64,000 nucleotides of DNA. It comes from Isoetes taiwanensis (taxonomy: Eukaryota > Streptophyta > Lycopodiopsida > Isoetales > Isoetaceae). The translations under genes were made by a program, and so were the position numbers. Shown piece after piece: positions 1 to 12,476 of this stretch; positions within the stretch are counted from its first letter, which is position 1; every line of letters starts with the position of its first letter. Below the pieces are notes generated by a model. The model saw only the letters and a program-made list of their open reading frames with translations. It had not been told where the DNA came from and made no database searches. Location: assembly GCA_021234155.1 (NCBI GenBank), contig JAJEKV010000662.1:1-64000 (forward strand), in the 5' to 3' direction.

Positions 1-3000
1 GGTCGAGAAGAACCGCGACATCACGTGCTTGGAGACCGCGACGATGTGGAAGATGGCCTTGGCCTTGCACACACACTTCGAGCTGGAAGAAAGCCAAAGT
101 GAGGTCGTTTAATAGTGTCTGCATTCGTGGTCTACTCTGCCTCCGTGACACCATGACACAGAGAGGAGCCGCCGCACGCAGAGACGATGGTCACGCCGCT
201 CCCCTGGCCGAGGGTAGAGTGCGCCTACTCACCATGGCACGGGAGGTTACCGACGCCTGGCAGACAGCCTGCATTACGCCGTGATCTTCGAGTAAGATCA
301 ACAGCAAGCCCTGCCTCGACACTGCAGGCCGGGCTCTCAGCACGCCGCTTACTCGTGAGCTCCTGAGCTCCGTGGGTTAAGTGGGCAAATCGCCCACGAC
401 AGCCGTGGTCTCCCGCACGAGTTCATAGTCACCGCAGCGAAGGTGTGCGAGATGGCCAGCAACAGCCAGCTCCGGCAAGAGTCGCCCTCCCGACTTCAGG
501 CCGAACGCCGCTCGCACTGGGCACGTCCGGCCACGCCTTCCACACCGCAGCCACGCGACCGGCCGCCTCGCCTCCCGTACCTACTCCACGCCATCCCGCC
601 CACTCACCGCACGCCATCCCGCCCACCACCACCACCCCCTTCGCTGACAGACTGCCTTTCGCTTCACCTTTTGACCCGCAGGCCGCATCCCCGTGGAGCG
701 CAGCGTGGAGGCCACACCAGAAGTTCGAGGCATGCCGTGAACAGCAGGGGGGAGAGTTCCGCCCCACCACATCCTAACACACATTCTCGACGGATGATAT
801 TCCCTGGCCAGCTTCATTATTTCTCGAAAGTAGCCTCGCAAGATGGGGCTCGGCCCGCCGCAGGACTGCGATTGGTTATATTCACTTGCTAAGTGATGCA
901 CGTGCGTTGATGCCATATTGCCAGTACGATGTTGAAGGGGACATCCCCAGACGTGGACTGACCTCACCTGTAATGCGCGCATGAGTTGTTCGTGGTCGAG
1001 GCATTCGCCAACGGTGCCGCAGATTTGGTTCGAGATGCACATTTTTCCTCGACAAATTGCTATCGCTGCAGAAATCTCAGCCTCTTAACCATTACCAGAC
1101 GCTGCCCTCGCTTTTCGCTTACTACCACTTTCCGCCTCTTCTTCCTCGCTTCCTATCTCGTTTCTCATGTCGACGCTTCGGGGCCATATGCCGCTTCGTC
1201 TTATCGCATTTCATCGCCTTCGCCTTTGCCCTTCCTCGCGACGAAGCCGCTGCATACTATCCCCGGCTGATAAATAGAATTTGTGCCTCCGGTTGAATTG
1301 TCGAGGCTTCGGCGCGAGCAGACAACTCCCGCTGGTGGCGTAGCCGCCAGATGGACTTTATCTTCCTCATGGAGACATGGGAGCATGCCGGACACACAGT
1401 TACCCTCGGGATTTGCCACAAAGTTACCAACATTTCTGCCTTTCAATACCAGATAGACAGCTGGTCATCATGGGGAGTAGTTTGCCACACGACAAATCTT
1501 GGCAATATCTTTGCTACCCTCCGTAAGACGTAGATTGCATTGACAACCGGTACTGGTTCGTAGGCATAATACCGCTGGCAACCCTCTTTTTCCTCGGGTC
1601 ATTGTTATTTCCCTCAATTTACGTAAAGACACCTTATCGCAGCCACCCTCGGAGTGATAGGATGGACCAGATACCATTCGAGCAGGATGACATACAAAGA
1701 AGATCGCCAGCTTTTGGGTAGGGTCGCCCTTCTTGGAGATTTCAATGTAATCTTATCGTAGAGTAGGCGTACCATGCATCGACCCTCACGACGATGTCCC
1801 CAGCTTCCGTATATAGCCCTGCCACGCTGGTCGGATGACAAACAGTCACCGCTGGGCGTATACGCTGTTCTCTTCGCTATGTGGCATTTTTGATTTGATA
1901 ATTTGCAATGGCTTCGACGCGGTCTCGATTCTCGCAAGTGCACATGCGCATAGACAATCTGGGGAGGGTCTAGTGTGGTGGACTATGTGCTTGTAGTTGC
2001 GCGAAGATATGTATCTCTAACGGGCCAAGCTTCCTGGGTGGGTACCGCATAAATGGGGATGAGGAGGTCACCGTATCACTCCCACTATTTGGGATTCGGG
2101 TTTGGCGAGCCGCCAGAATCACTATGCCGTACCGCCTCGGGAAGGCTGAGATCGGATTATGAGCGGCAGAGGACTACGCCGATGCTCATGGACGCCCCAG
2201 CGAATTAGCAGACCTCCACACTAGAGAGCAAGCAGACATCACCGACGCTATTACCGATGTACGACAGGTGTTTTCGGCACACCCCTGCCGCTTCTGGCCA
2301 GGTCGCTGAATATTCCGCGAATCGATGGTTTGATGCGATCAGAAGAATCCAGTTTTCAGCCTCATTGACTCTGGATCCAGTACCATTGGTAAAGTTTACC
2401 ACATCGTGACCGGCTTCATCCGACAATAAAGGCGCTGCATTCGCCAAGCATCGTGGGGAGATGTTCGGAATTTGGCTGGGCGAAGGCCACCACCAGCTGC
2501 GGGACATCATTGACCGGCAGTTGGGAATAAGACTAAAGCAGTTTCTATGACCGGCCAGGACGCTGCGACCATACCCCACAGATGGCTCCATTGGTTTCGC
2601 GGGATCCAGGGATGTCGAGGAGGGCCCGAACGGCTAGCTAATGGGAAGCGCAACACCGATGCATATGCGTGTGCCGAAGTTACTCAAGTGGGCGCGGCGT
2701 ACCGCTTGTGCTTCAACCCCCTTCCGCCCTCGCTCAACGTAGCATTGCAGAGGGTTTCCCACAATGGACCACAAGCGTATTGTTCCCATTCACAAGGTTC
2801 AATACCGTCCTACCAATTAACGGACGATCGCGGTCGGGCTCAAAGATATGCCAACCTGGTCGGCATTCTCGAAGAAGCAGCTGGACTCACGGGCGAAAGT
2901 GTTTTGATGTACAGCTCCTCGTTATCAGCAGTGTTTTCACCCCGCCACTCAACGACATTGACCGAGCATTCGCATCGATGAAGATGTACTCTTAATCACT

Positions 3001-4460
3001 TCCTACTGACTTGTGATTACGCCAGGACCGCAGGCTTGATATCAACCTCCTGAAAGCTTCGTGGGCTAGATCACGCCAACTGGGCTCCCCTGCTCGTGCG
3101 GCATCGCCATACAAAGTTGTATGAGAGTTGTTTTGGCAGATGTACCGGACGCCAAGCATCTGAATGAGTATCGGTCCCAGGTTGCCCCTCTCGCCAACAC
3201 TTTTTGGCCTCTACATTGACCGGGCTAGAGCCCCGGCTTTCATCGAGCATGGGGGATGGCATACAGCTCTTGCACTGTGTCATCCTCATCTATGACGACA
3301 AGCTACCGCCCACACCCCGTGGTTAAGGGCTCACCGGATGCCCTCGTATATTTTGTCGTGCCGCATGCGTTGCCACCGGGCCATTCGTGGCTCATCCCCA
3401 CGCCACCCCATGCCTCCCGCAGACTCATCGGGATACCGCGGGACGCCACGCTCCACCTACAAGTACCTATAGGTGGATTTCCTCGTCAGCTGGAGGCGCC
3501 TATCCGTATGGGTGACAAAGCAGCTTGAAAGCGCTTTTATGCCATGCATCACTACCGTGCGAGCTATGGCGATTTAGCCATCAAATACATTCGTCGCACC
3601 GGTCGGTGCCCGTCTTCCAGACGGTCGGTTTGGGGCCCGCCGCCTTTGGCGAATTTCGGAAATCGACTTGGAGCAAGGCATTTTGCACGGCACTTGGGGT
3701 GAAAACCTTCACCCCATCGATTCGCCGCAGAACCGATTCTCTTACGCTTCACGGCAGCTCTTTGATGTATTACATCGCCTATTTTCTAAAGTGGTTACGC
3801 AGGGTGATGCTCGGCCCCGCGACCGGGCTTGGCTTAATTATGGCTATGAGGTCCGCAGCTTAGGGCCCCGCTGAGGGGTAAGAGAGATCGCTGGTTCAAT
3901 AGATGAACGTAAGGGTGGAGCAATGGGTATGATACTGGGCGCAATGGGCCGATCGCGGGATACCTCACGGAGTACCTAGATGCTTGTTTCGGCGTTGGGA
4001 CCCCATTGCTCTAGAGCAGTCAAAATGGCTCCATTACAAGGAGCACATCAACCCCGAAGAACCGGGCCCACAGCTCTAATTGCTCCCAACCCCCAAAAGC
4101 GCTGTATCATTGCCTCCATTCGCGAGACAGTGCCTAACACCATCTCGCGATCGAGACGCTGTGTGTGGATTGGGGAGCTCCGCCAGATTGTGCCTGCCGT
4201 TGCCGGGCCAAACGGGTGCCATTGAGGATGAGTCTCACACTTTCCGTGAGTTGCCCGTTCACCAAAGATCCGCCGACGCCCCTTAGTACCTACCGGACGC
4301 GTCTCCTTGCATTTACCGTGATGAACACACCGTCAAGACGCGTCTCCGGGGTCATACATCCAGAGGTAATCGGACTGGGCGAGGTCACACACGGCCCCAC
4401 CGGGTCGGTTCAACGAATCAGGCACTACGGGGTGGTGCATGTGATATATTGGGATGTTTC
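1..4460. other. G+C-rich block, mostly unassigned
   Basis: This stretch is clearly richer in G+C than the sequence that follows, and the change near 4460 is abrupt. Open frames occur on both strands, but overlapping frames are open together around 430-1040, as expected when high G+C makes stops rare. No frame there shows a family signature. The only protein-like signals I recognise are the gypsy-like motifs after about 2540, listed separately. The block may be one old retroelement or a separate insertion. I see no RNA gene in it. Confidence 0.5.
2540..4460 (+). mobile_element. possible decayed Ty3/gypsy pol (RNase H end, integrase core)
   Basis: Two motifs appear in the order expected for gypsy pol. 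Near 2640-2690 one frame reads GKRNTDAYACAEVT, like the GK-N---ADALSR end of the RNase H domain. Near 3660-3790 another frame reads ALGVKTFTPSIRRRTDSLT and then SSLMYYIAYF, like the integrase stretch that contains TPS--P-TDGQTER. Upstream of the second motif, GP-AFGEFRKSTW resembles the GPPF-S-FW segment. The frames do not join, key glutamate context is lost, and I could not find the reverse transcriptase YxDD box or LTRs. The assignment rests on short motif similarity only. Confidence 0.35.
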
Positions 4461-4624
4461 GTGATTTTATATGATTAGTACGCTTTGTCGTACAGGCCGA
4501 TTACCGCCATTTCGCTTTTTCCTCTCAAAACTCTTCGGGCGGGGTTTTTAACCGGGCAAGATCCGCTTTGTCTTTTTGTATTGGGTCCCATAGACCCATT
4601 GGTTCCCGTGGACGCATAAAAGTA

Positions 4625-4645
4625 CCTTCCTTCCTTCCTTCCTTC
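4625..4645. repeat. TTCC microsatellite
   Basis: About five uninterrupted TTCC units follow the sequence AGTACC. It is a simple repeat with no visible link to a gene. Confidence 0.9.
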
Positions 4646-5978
4646 TAAGGTCCCAATTTTAATTAGCTCGCAATTTTCCCACGTAACAATGTTTGCTAAA
4701 AATCATCAATTTTTCCCAATTTTAGCATCAAAAACTTGAATGTCATAGCCGATGCCTTGATTTCCGCTAAGACAACTTTTGGCATCGCTTTCCACTTCAC
4801 ATTATTCTCCTTAAGAGTATTCACTGGCCCTCACAATGTAATAAGGTAAGCATTTACTACTAGGAAAAAAACCTTTTGCCCTTTCTAGTTTTCAAGGAAA
4901 AACCTTCACAGTAATACAACTACTACCAACATAGAACCCTATCATGAACTTACCGAGATGGAGAAAGATGGCCAAAGAATAAAGGAATGATAAAATGGAA
5001 AAGGAAGCAAAGGGTAATGGTGTAAGCAAAAAGAAAAATCGATGAGTATGGCTAGAAAATGATGATCCCGCATCAATTAAAACAACAAGTTAGCAAAATT
5101 GATTGCTTTGATGATAAAGTCGATAAAAGCACTTTATGGTTTGAATGATATGGATGAATGAAAAGCGATGGTTTGAATAATTACGGCGACAAACAGTGAA
5201 CTCCGCCATGGAAAACAAAAATTTCATCAAGATTCTCGCTAGCAATTGCGGTGAATGATTTTGCTAGCATAGATAATGAGTTATGGAAGTAATAAGTAAT
5301 CGCTTTCATTATATATGGATTTTCCCCGAGTCCACGCCTTCTAAATTGACGAAATTTCGAATATTATGGTTTTTTTAATGTGAATGATGCAAATTTTTCG
5401 AAACGCCCTTAGGTGAGATGGCAGGTGTTGTTTCTATTAAGCCAAGGAAGACACAACAAACTCTGTCGCTTAAAAAAGCGCCAGATAAGAGGTGTTCATA
5501 CAGTGAGCAGTCTCCCATTCAATAGTCTAATGGTATTATTGCTATTTTCCGCACATACCCAAGCTAAATGTTAGTATTGTAATAGGTTATCGAGGACATA
5601 CAAGTGTGAAATTAACAATAATCTTTATTTAAGTCTAGTTACGTCCGATGACATTCAAGAATGTCGATTTAATGTTGTGGAAGTGTTGCCTAAAGGGGCA
5701 TGATGCAAAAAGAAATTCAATTAACTAAGATAGATAGATGAATTTTTTAAGAAAAAATGCATTGCCTAACTAAAGAATTAAAAATTAAGTTCATTATCAC
5801 AATTAAACTTTAACGTGAACCTAACCCTAACCGCTAACCCTAAGAGCTTCGAGCTATGGCTACATTATCTGCATGGTATGGCAAAAGATAGGCATCGGGT
5901 ATGGGGAGCACAAACCATCGGCTATGGGGCATGTGCATCTTAAGCTTAAGTAATCGCTGCTTCGTGTACATTAGAAAC

Positions 5979-6052
5979 GAAGAAGTCATGGAAGAAGAAG
6001 AAGAATCTCGTGGAAGAAGAAGCTATCTCGGGAAAGAAGAAGCTTGTGGAAT
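5979..6052. repeat. GAA-rich imperfect repeat
   Basis: Three clusters of GAA triplets are separated by short spacers that both contain ATCTCG, so a unit of about 25 bp containing (GAA)n and ATCTCG appears to be duplicated. It reads as a Glu/Arg-rich peptide in one frame, but no gene context supports coding. Confidence 0.7.
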
Positions 6053-6415
6053 CGAAGCTTTTTTATTTGCAGGGTTATTCATGTGTTGGAGTCGGGCGCC
6101 ATGACCTGGATTGAAAACCATCCCCGGCGAAAACGTATGTTGTAATCACCTTCATTTGTAGGCCAGTAACGACGCTTCATCCGAGATGTACCGAGATTGA
6201 GGCCGCCATGAACCTTAGTATTCCTTTCTTTGCCGCAGTGCCGCATTAATTGGAAAGATCGCTTTTCATCGCGGCAAGATATTGAAGCTATGGCCCCTTC
6301 AAAGTAGCGTTCCCGGAGCATGCGTACCTGGCGATGGTTGTGAATTATAAGGATAAGGGGAAGCAAATTCTTCTCGTATGATCTTTGCCAAATCACAACA
6401 AGAGAATGGACACGA

Positions 6416-6560
6416 AGCGACGCGGCTTGGCGACGTTCGGTAAGCGACGGACGCCGCGAAATAACGCCACCATGCGACGCCACGCGACGCCACGCCACAG
6501 ACACGCCGCGATGCGACGGTGGTGCGACGCCCGATAATCGCGGACATGGCAGATCCTCAC
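6416..6560. repeat. CGACGC-rich degenerate repeat patch
   Basis: Variants of GCGACGC, ACGCCA and CGCCACG recur many times in about 145 bp. It lies inside otherwise A+T-rich DNA. A similar but GACGTC-type patch occurs at 13549-13765. No coding role is evident: several frames stay open only because the patch lacks A+T-rich stops. Confidence 0.6.
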
Positions 6561-7176
6561 ACGCCAGGGCGCCATGTCTACGCACCACGCAAAGACGCTA
6601 TGCCATGCCACTTTTGTGCGATTGACGCCGCGCATGCACATGATCGCCGCTACGACGCCTCGATCGCCTAGTGTAATTTTGTTCTTTTGGAGAACAAGGG
6701 TGGTCTTCTCGCCACGAAAAGTTGGTCCCCGTGGTAATGTCAATATTTCGAGTCCATTGGAAGAGCCAAATCATGGTTTTGGAGAGGGGAAATTGCTCGC
6801 CCATCGCCAGGCTCTTCGAAGAGAACTTTTTGTAGCAAAGATATGAGCCTGAAGACTCGAGCTATTTCATCGGCACCAACATCGTGATATCCTAGTGAAA
6901 TGTTTTTCATGTCCGACCAAGACGTTGCAATCATTGTCAAAAATTCCACCTTTTTCGATGCGTAATTTTTAGTTACGCTGCCTTTGCATTCATGCTTCAT
7001 AAATTCGTAATTAATGCATGGTATGGAATTAAATTTTGATTTTTTGTCGCTTTTGGCTTCTAGGTCATCCCCAGCAACATGTGCAAATTTCTAGAATTTC
7101 CTGATAAAGTTCCTCGACCAAATAGGTAGCATTGGAACTGGGTCTTAGGCAGCATGTTGTTAAGCAAGCAATAAGA

Positions 7177-7787
7177 CATTCATAAATTCGTGAATTAATA
7201 TACAGTAAGGAATTAAATTGATTTTTGTCAGCCAGGCTTCCTAAGTCATCTTCAACGCATATGCCAGCTTTCAAAATTTTGACAAGGTTTAGATCAAAGT
7301 AAGTTTGCATTAGTAACGGCCGCAGCTGTTGTTGGGCGAAATGAAGTTACACTTTCCCAAGCCGTCAAGGCCGACCTTGGTAAGGTCACTTCCATTAGAG
7401 GGGAGAGTCCTGGAACCCCAAGAGGCGCAGCCACCAAAAGGTTTCCCCGAGGCAGCCCGGGTCCACGCCAAGCTGGCGGAGAGGACTTTGGGGCAAGCCG
7501 CCCTGGGATGGTTTTTAGGGTCCCTCGCCTCAAGGCCAACACCCCCTCACGCCAAGACGGCTAGGGTCCTAGTCAACTGGATAAGGATAGAGCTCAAACA
7601 TAAACCCTATGGAGTTGCCGTGTTCTAGCAGGGTTTGCATTTTGGGTGCCGAAGTTTTGGTCCTTGCAATTGGGACTTACCATAAGATGCGCTTGAGAAC
7701 GCTGGCTAAGGAACCGACGGAATGGAGTTTGGACTCTATTCCTCCCTGTAGGCGCTTAGAAGTAAAGGGCGCTTTCAGTAGTAAAGA
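7177..7787. repeat. internally deleted array unit (about 611 bp)
   Basis: This unit begins with the same anchor as its neighbours and follows them to the GAGGGGAGAGTCC landmark. It then jumps to the GAGAGGACTTTGGGGCAAGCCGCC landmark that lies much later in full units, so roughly 480 bp of the middle is missing. Its end matches the normal unit end. Confidence 0.75.
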
Positions 7788-8932
7788 CATTCATAAATCT
7801 GTAATTAATGCATACAGATTTTAATTAACCCTCGATTTTGTCGCAAGAGGTTTTTCCAAGTCATCGCCAACATACAGGCCAGCTTTCAAAATTTCTGGAC
7901 AAGATTTAGATCAAAGTGTTTGTAATAGGAACGTCCGGGCAGCCTCTGTTGTTATTGGGCAGCCGAAGCCGCACACTTGCCCAAGTCAAACAAGGCCAGG
8001 ACCTTGCAAGGCCACCTCATTAGAGGGGAGAGTCCTGACCCCGTGAGGCGCCCCAAAAAGTTTCCCCGAGGCAGCCTTTTCCAGCAAACGCTTCCTATTT
8101 GGGGCCGTGACGCTAAAGACCACACTTCTGATTTCGGTTCCTATCCGATCAAGGAATCCTTCGCTCGGCGGGCCCTGGCTCGATAAGGTCCAACAAAATC
8201 CAACATCCGGCCCCGAGAACTTATCAAACCCGCTGCAATGTGGTCGACCGTGTAGAAACCAAAGTGTTTTGTCGCTCGACATTAAGTGAGGGGTTCCTGA
8301 ATGGCGATTCGGACTACACATCGTCCGGAGGCCGAATTACCTTAGAGACCAAGTTGCACCTGGCCGGGCTTTGTAAAAGAAAGAAACACTTACGCCCTAC
8401 GCTAAAGATTCTACGCCCACCCTCCTAGGCCAATTGACTACGAAGTGTGTTGGAAATGAGATAGTTTTGACGCCACCGAAGGGGTGGTATTTTGGCCAGA
8501 AAACTTGGTCCCCTGAGCAATGTCGATCGCCCGAGTCCATTTGGCGAAATCAATCACGATTCCGGAGAGGGAAGCTGCCCGTCCGTCGCCAGCCTTCTAG
8601 AGAGGACTTTTTGGGGCCGCCTGTGTGGTTTTTAGGGGTCCGTGGCTCGCGCCAACACCCCCTCTACGCCAAGACATGGCGCAAGGTCCTAGTCTAACTG
8701 ACAAGGATAGAGCTCTCCTCAAACGTAAACCCTATGAGTTGCCAGGTTCTAGTGGTTTGGCGCTTTTGGGTGCCGAAGTTTTGGTCTTTTGCACTTGGGA
8801 CTTGGCCGATAAGATGCAGCTTTGAGAATGCTGGCAAGAAGGGAACCGGATTTAATGGAGTTTGATCTGTATCTCCGCTGTGGGCGCTTAGAAGTAAAGG
8901 GCGCCTTTTGCAGAGCAAGAGACATTCATAAA

Positions 8933-9995
8933 TTCAGAATTAATGCATAGTACCTAATTAAATTCTGATTTTTGTCGCCAGTTTCCTAAGTCATCGCCAA
9001 CATACGTGCAGCCAAAATTTCCGGACAAGATTTAGATCAAAGTGTTTGCATTAGAACGGTCCGGGCAAACCGTTGTTGGGCAAACCGAATGTGTACACTT
9101 GCCCAAGTCAAACAAGGCCGACCTTGCAAGGCCACCTCATTAGAGGGGAGAGTCCGGACCTGTGAGAGGCTTTAGCCCCAAAAGTTTCCCCGAGGCGCCT
9201 CTTCAAAGGCCGTCCGGGCCAGACGCTAAAGACCACACTCCCCGGATCTCTGCCTCTATCCGACCGCTGAATCCTTCTGCTTAAGGGCCCCGCCCCCGAT
9301 AAGGTCCAAAAATCCAACATCCGGCCCATGAGAACTTATCAAACCGCCAAGGCCCCGCGTCGACCGGTAGGAAACCAAAGTGTTTTGTCGTCGGACATTG
9401 GGAGGTTCTAATGGCGATTCGACTCGCCACACGGTCCGTGAGGCTGAACTACCCTAGAGACCAAGTTGCAATCGGGCTGGCAAAGAAAGAAACACTTACG
9501 CCCCACGCTAAAAAGATTCGACGTGCCCACCTCCTAGGCCAATTGACTACGAGTGTGCTGGAAATAGTTTGGGGGTGGTGATACCATGAAACTTATCCCT
9601 CAGAGCAATGTCGACGTCCGAACCATTGGCGAGTCAATCAACATTCTCGAGAGGGGAAGGTGCCCGTCCGTCGCTAAGGCCTTCTGGAGAGGACTTTGGG
9701 GCAAGCCGCCTGTGGTTTTTAGGTCCGCTCAAGGCCAACACCCCTCTACCGCCAAGACATGGCTAAAGGTCCTAGTCGACCGGACAAGGATAGCCTCCTC
9801 AAACCTAAACCCTATGAGCTGCCGTGTTCTAGTGTGGTTTTTGGCGCTTTGGGTGCCGAAGTTTTGGTCCTTTGCACTTGGACTTGGCCGATAAGATGCA
9901 TTGAGAATGGAAAGGGGAACCGACAGACCGAAGTTTGATCAGCATCTCCCGTTGTGGCGCTTTAGAAGTAAAGGCGCCTTTTTAAAAGAGTAAGA
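8933..9995. repeat. full-length array unit (about 1063 bp)
   Basis: This is a representative full unit with all landmarks in order. Compared with the next unit (9996-11094), long identical blocks alternate with short spots where G/C-rich bases are gained or lost. That pattern differs from evenly spread substitutions. Confidence 0.8.
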
Positions 9996-11525
9996 CATTC
10001 ATAAATCAGAATTAATGCATAGTAATGGAATTAAATTCTGATTTTTGTCGCCAGGTTTCCTAAGTCATCGCCAACATAATGTGCCGGGCCAAAATTTCCG
10101 ACAAGATTTAGATCAAAGTGTTTGCATTAGAACGGTCCGCAGCCCGGTTGTTGGGGTACCGAGTCGGCACACTTGCCCAAGTCAAACAAGGCCGACTTGC
10201 AAGGCCACCTCATTAGAGGGGAGAGTCCGACCCCGAGGAGGCGAGCCCAAAAGTTTCCCCGAGGCAAAATTTCTTTCCCGCGCCACCGGGGGCCGTGACG
10301 CTTAAAGACCACACTTTATCTCGCTTCTATTCGACCGTTGGAATCCTTCTCGCTCAAGGGCCCCGCCTCGATAAGGTCCAAAAATCCAACATCCGGTCTG
10401 CCGGAGAACTTTATCAAACCGCTGGCATCCTCGGGGGTCGACCTAGTAGAAACCAAAGTGTTTTGTCATTCGGACATGATGGATCTCGGGAATGGCGATT
10501 CGACTTCGCCACATCGTCCCGGGAGGCCAAATTACCCTAGAGACCAAGCTGTACCTGCCGGGCTTTGCAAAAAGAAAGAAACACTTGCCCCACGCTAAAA
10601 AGATCTCGGCGTACCACCTCCTAGGCCAATCGACTACCGAGTGTGTTGGACATGAGATAGTTTGACGCTACCTCAGAAGGGGTGGTATTTTGGCCATGAA
10701 ACTTGGTCCCGTGGCAATGTCGACGTTCCGAGTCCGGCGTGAGCCAATCACGATTCCGGAGAGGGAAGGTTGCCCGTCGCCAGGTGGCCTTCGGGAGAGG
10801 ACTTTTGGGGCAAGCCGCTCTGTGTGGTTTTTAGGGTCCGTGGTTCGCATCAACACCCTCCTCTACGCCAAGATACAAGGTCCTAGTCGATCCAAGATAG
10901 AGTTCTAAACGAAACCCTATGAGTTGCCGTGTTCTGTGGTTTGCGCTTTTTGGGTGTCGAAGCTTTGTCCTTTGCACTTGGGACTTTGGCCGATAAGATG
11001 CGCTTGAGAACGCTGGCAAGGGGAACTAACGAATGGAGTTTGATCTGTGATCTCCGCTAGGCAGCGAAGAAGGGCCTTTTGGCAAAGAAGAAGACATTCA
11101 TAAATCTTAATTAATGCATAGTACGGAATTAAATCCCTGATTTTGTCGTAAGGCTTCCTAAGTCATCGCCAACATATGTGCTGCCAAATTTCAAAAGGTC
11201 CCGGACAAGGTTTGTATTCTAAGGAATGGTCCGGCAAATTGTTAAGTTGGCGAAATGGGTACACTTGCCCAAGCCAACAAGGTAAGGACTCTTGCAAGGC
11301 CATCTCATTAGAGGGGAGAGTCCAACCCCAAGAGGCTTAGCCCCAAAAGTTTCCTAAGGTAGCCTTTCCTCGGGGTGACACGGGGCCGTGACGCTTAAAG
11401 ACCACACTTCCCTGATTCTGCCTCCCCTATCCGGACTATGAATCTTTGGTTTCCAATGGCCTCGCTCGATAAGGGGCCAAAAAAATCCAACATCCGCCCG
11501 GAGAACTTATCAAACCGCCACCCTG

Positions 11526-12014
11526 TGCTCAAACATGCTACCCCAGTTCAAAACATTCGTGGTAGTAATAGAAGATTGTTAAATCCGGAATGCGATTTTT
11601 GATCAGATATATGGCTCGTGAATGTCCAAATTAGCATAAGAACAAACTTTCATGACCACCGAGCGAAAAGGCACCAAAATTAAAAGTGTTAGACGTCGCT
11701 ATAACAAAATACTGCCAGCGGACATCGCCGTGATGTGACGTTAAATCAGATATACGCTTTGAAATCAGATGCAGTACGTATTTTTGAAATCGTATATACC
11801 GTATTTCAAATCGATATATGATTTCAAATTACGCCGTGATGCGACGTCAGAAGCGTATACCTCTGCTGCCGTTTTTCCGGATCTTCATTCCTCAGCGCTC
11901 CTTCTATCGACTATTTTGGGCTTATCTTCTACGCATTTTACCTGGAACTTAATTTGCAAGCACTCTTTTGGTTAGTAGATCATGGTTTTGGATTGAATGG
12001 TTTTTGACTGAAAT
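11526..12014. other. unassigned stretch after the tandem array
   Basis: Similarity to the array stops near 11525. The stretch contains repeated short phrases such as GCCGTGATG(T/C)GACGT (near 11728 and 11833) and several AAATC(A/G)(G/T)ATAT variants between 11750 and 11830. No gene is evident. Confidence 0.5.
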
Positions 12015-12350
12015 GATTTTAGTGTAGATTCTCAAATTTTTTCTATCTCTCTTCCCTTCTTTTTCTTCTTCGTTCTCTTCATTCTTCTTCTTTTCCTTCT
12101 TTTCCCTCATTTCTCTTCGACTTCTTCCCCTTTATTTCACTCTTCCATTCTTCCATTCTTCTATCTTCTTCCATTTCCTTATCTCGGCCATTTCTTCCAT
12201 TCTTCTCTTTCTTCCCCTAATTTCTCTTTTCTCCTCCTTCCCCTTCTCTTCTCCCACCCTTCTCTTCTCTTTGATTCATTCATTTTTCTCTTCTTGTTTT
12301 ACTCATTTCTTTCCATCTTCTTTTTATTTTTTTGTTTCTTCTTCGACTTT
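12015..12350. repeat. pyrimidine-rich (CTT/CTTC) tract
   Basis: About 330 bp are composed almost entirely of C and T with repeated TTCTTC and CTTTTC phrases. The reading frames that cross it encode Phe/Ser-rich low-complexity peptides and are not taken as genes. Confidence 0.85.
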
Positions 12351-12476
12351 TTCCGTTGTTCTTATTCTTCTAACTCGTTTTCATTTCCCCGATTTGGACC
12401 TCGTCAGATCTTGTTACACACGCCCTTCTTTTGTAAGTTGGATCGCTTTGTACTTTTTGTATTTTATAATTTTAAA

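Larger units (their letters stand above)
4461..6690. other. A+T-rich non-coding stretch
   Basis: No conserved coding sequence is visible. The stretch contains a TTCC microsatellite, a short degenerate run of CCCTAA-like units near 5818-5842, a GAA-rich patch and a CGACGC-rich patch, listed separately where they stand out. The rest has no structure that I recognise. Confidence 0.5.
6690..11525. repeat. tandem array of about 1.1-kb units with deleted variants
   Basis: A recurring anchor, CATTCATAAAT(T)C..AATTAATGCAT, starts units at about 6987, 7177, 7788, 8933, 9996 and 11095. The steps are about 190, 611, 1145, 1063 and 1099 bp, and a last partial unit of about 430 bp follows. The three long units share landmarks in the same order: GTCATCGCCAACATA, CATTAGAGGGGAGAGTCC, ACCAAAGTGTTTTGTC, GGTTTTTAGGGTCC and GAAGTTTTGGTC. 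The 611-bp unit lacks the middle section. A divergent partial unit lies upstream at about 6690-6986. No long conserved frame runs through the units, and I find no rRNA or tRNA gene in them. It could be a satellite-like array or a tandemly amplified transposon fragment. Confidence 0.85.

Noticed and set aside
429-1042. Several overlapping frames of 110-153 codons
   Set aside because: Both strands and several frames are open together in G+C-rich DNA, with no family motif and no codon pattern that favours one of them.
5815-5845. Interstitial telomere repeat
   Set aside because: Only about three degenerate CCCTAA-like units are present, too few to support a telomeric origin.
6690-11525. Ribosomal RNA gene or spacer array
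   Set aside because: No 5S, 18S, 5.8S or 25S core sequence was recognised in the units.
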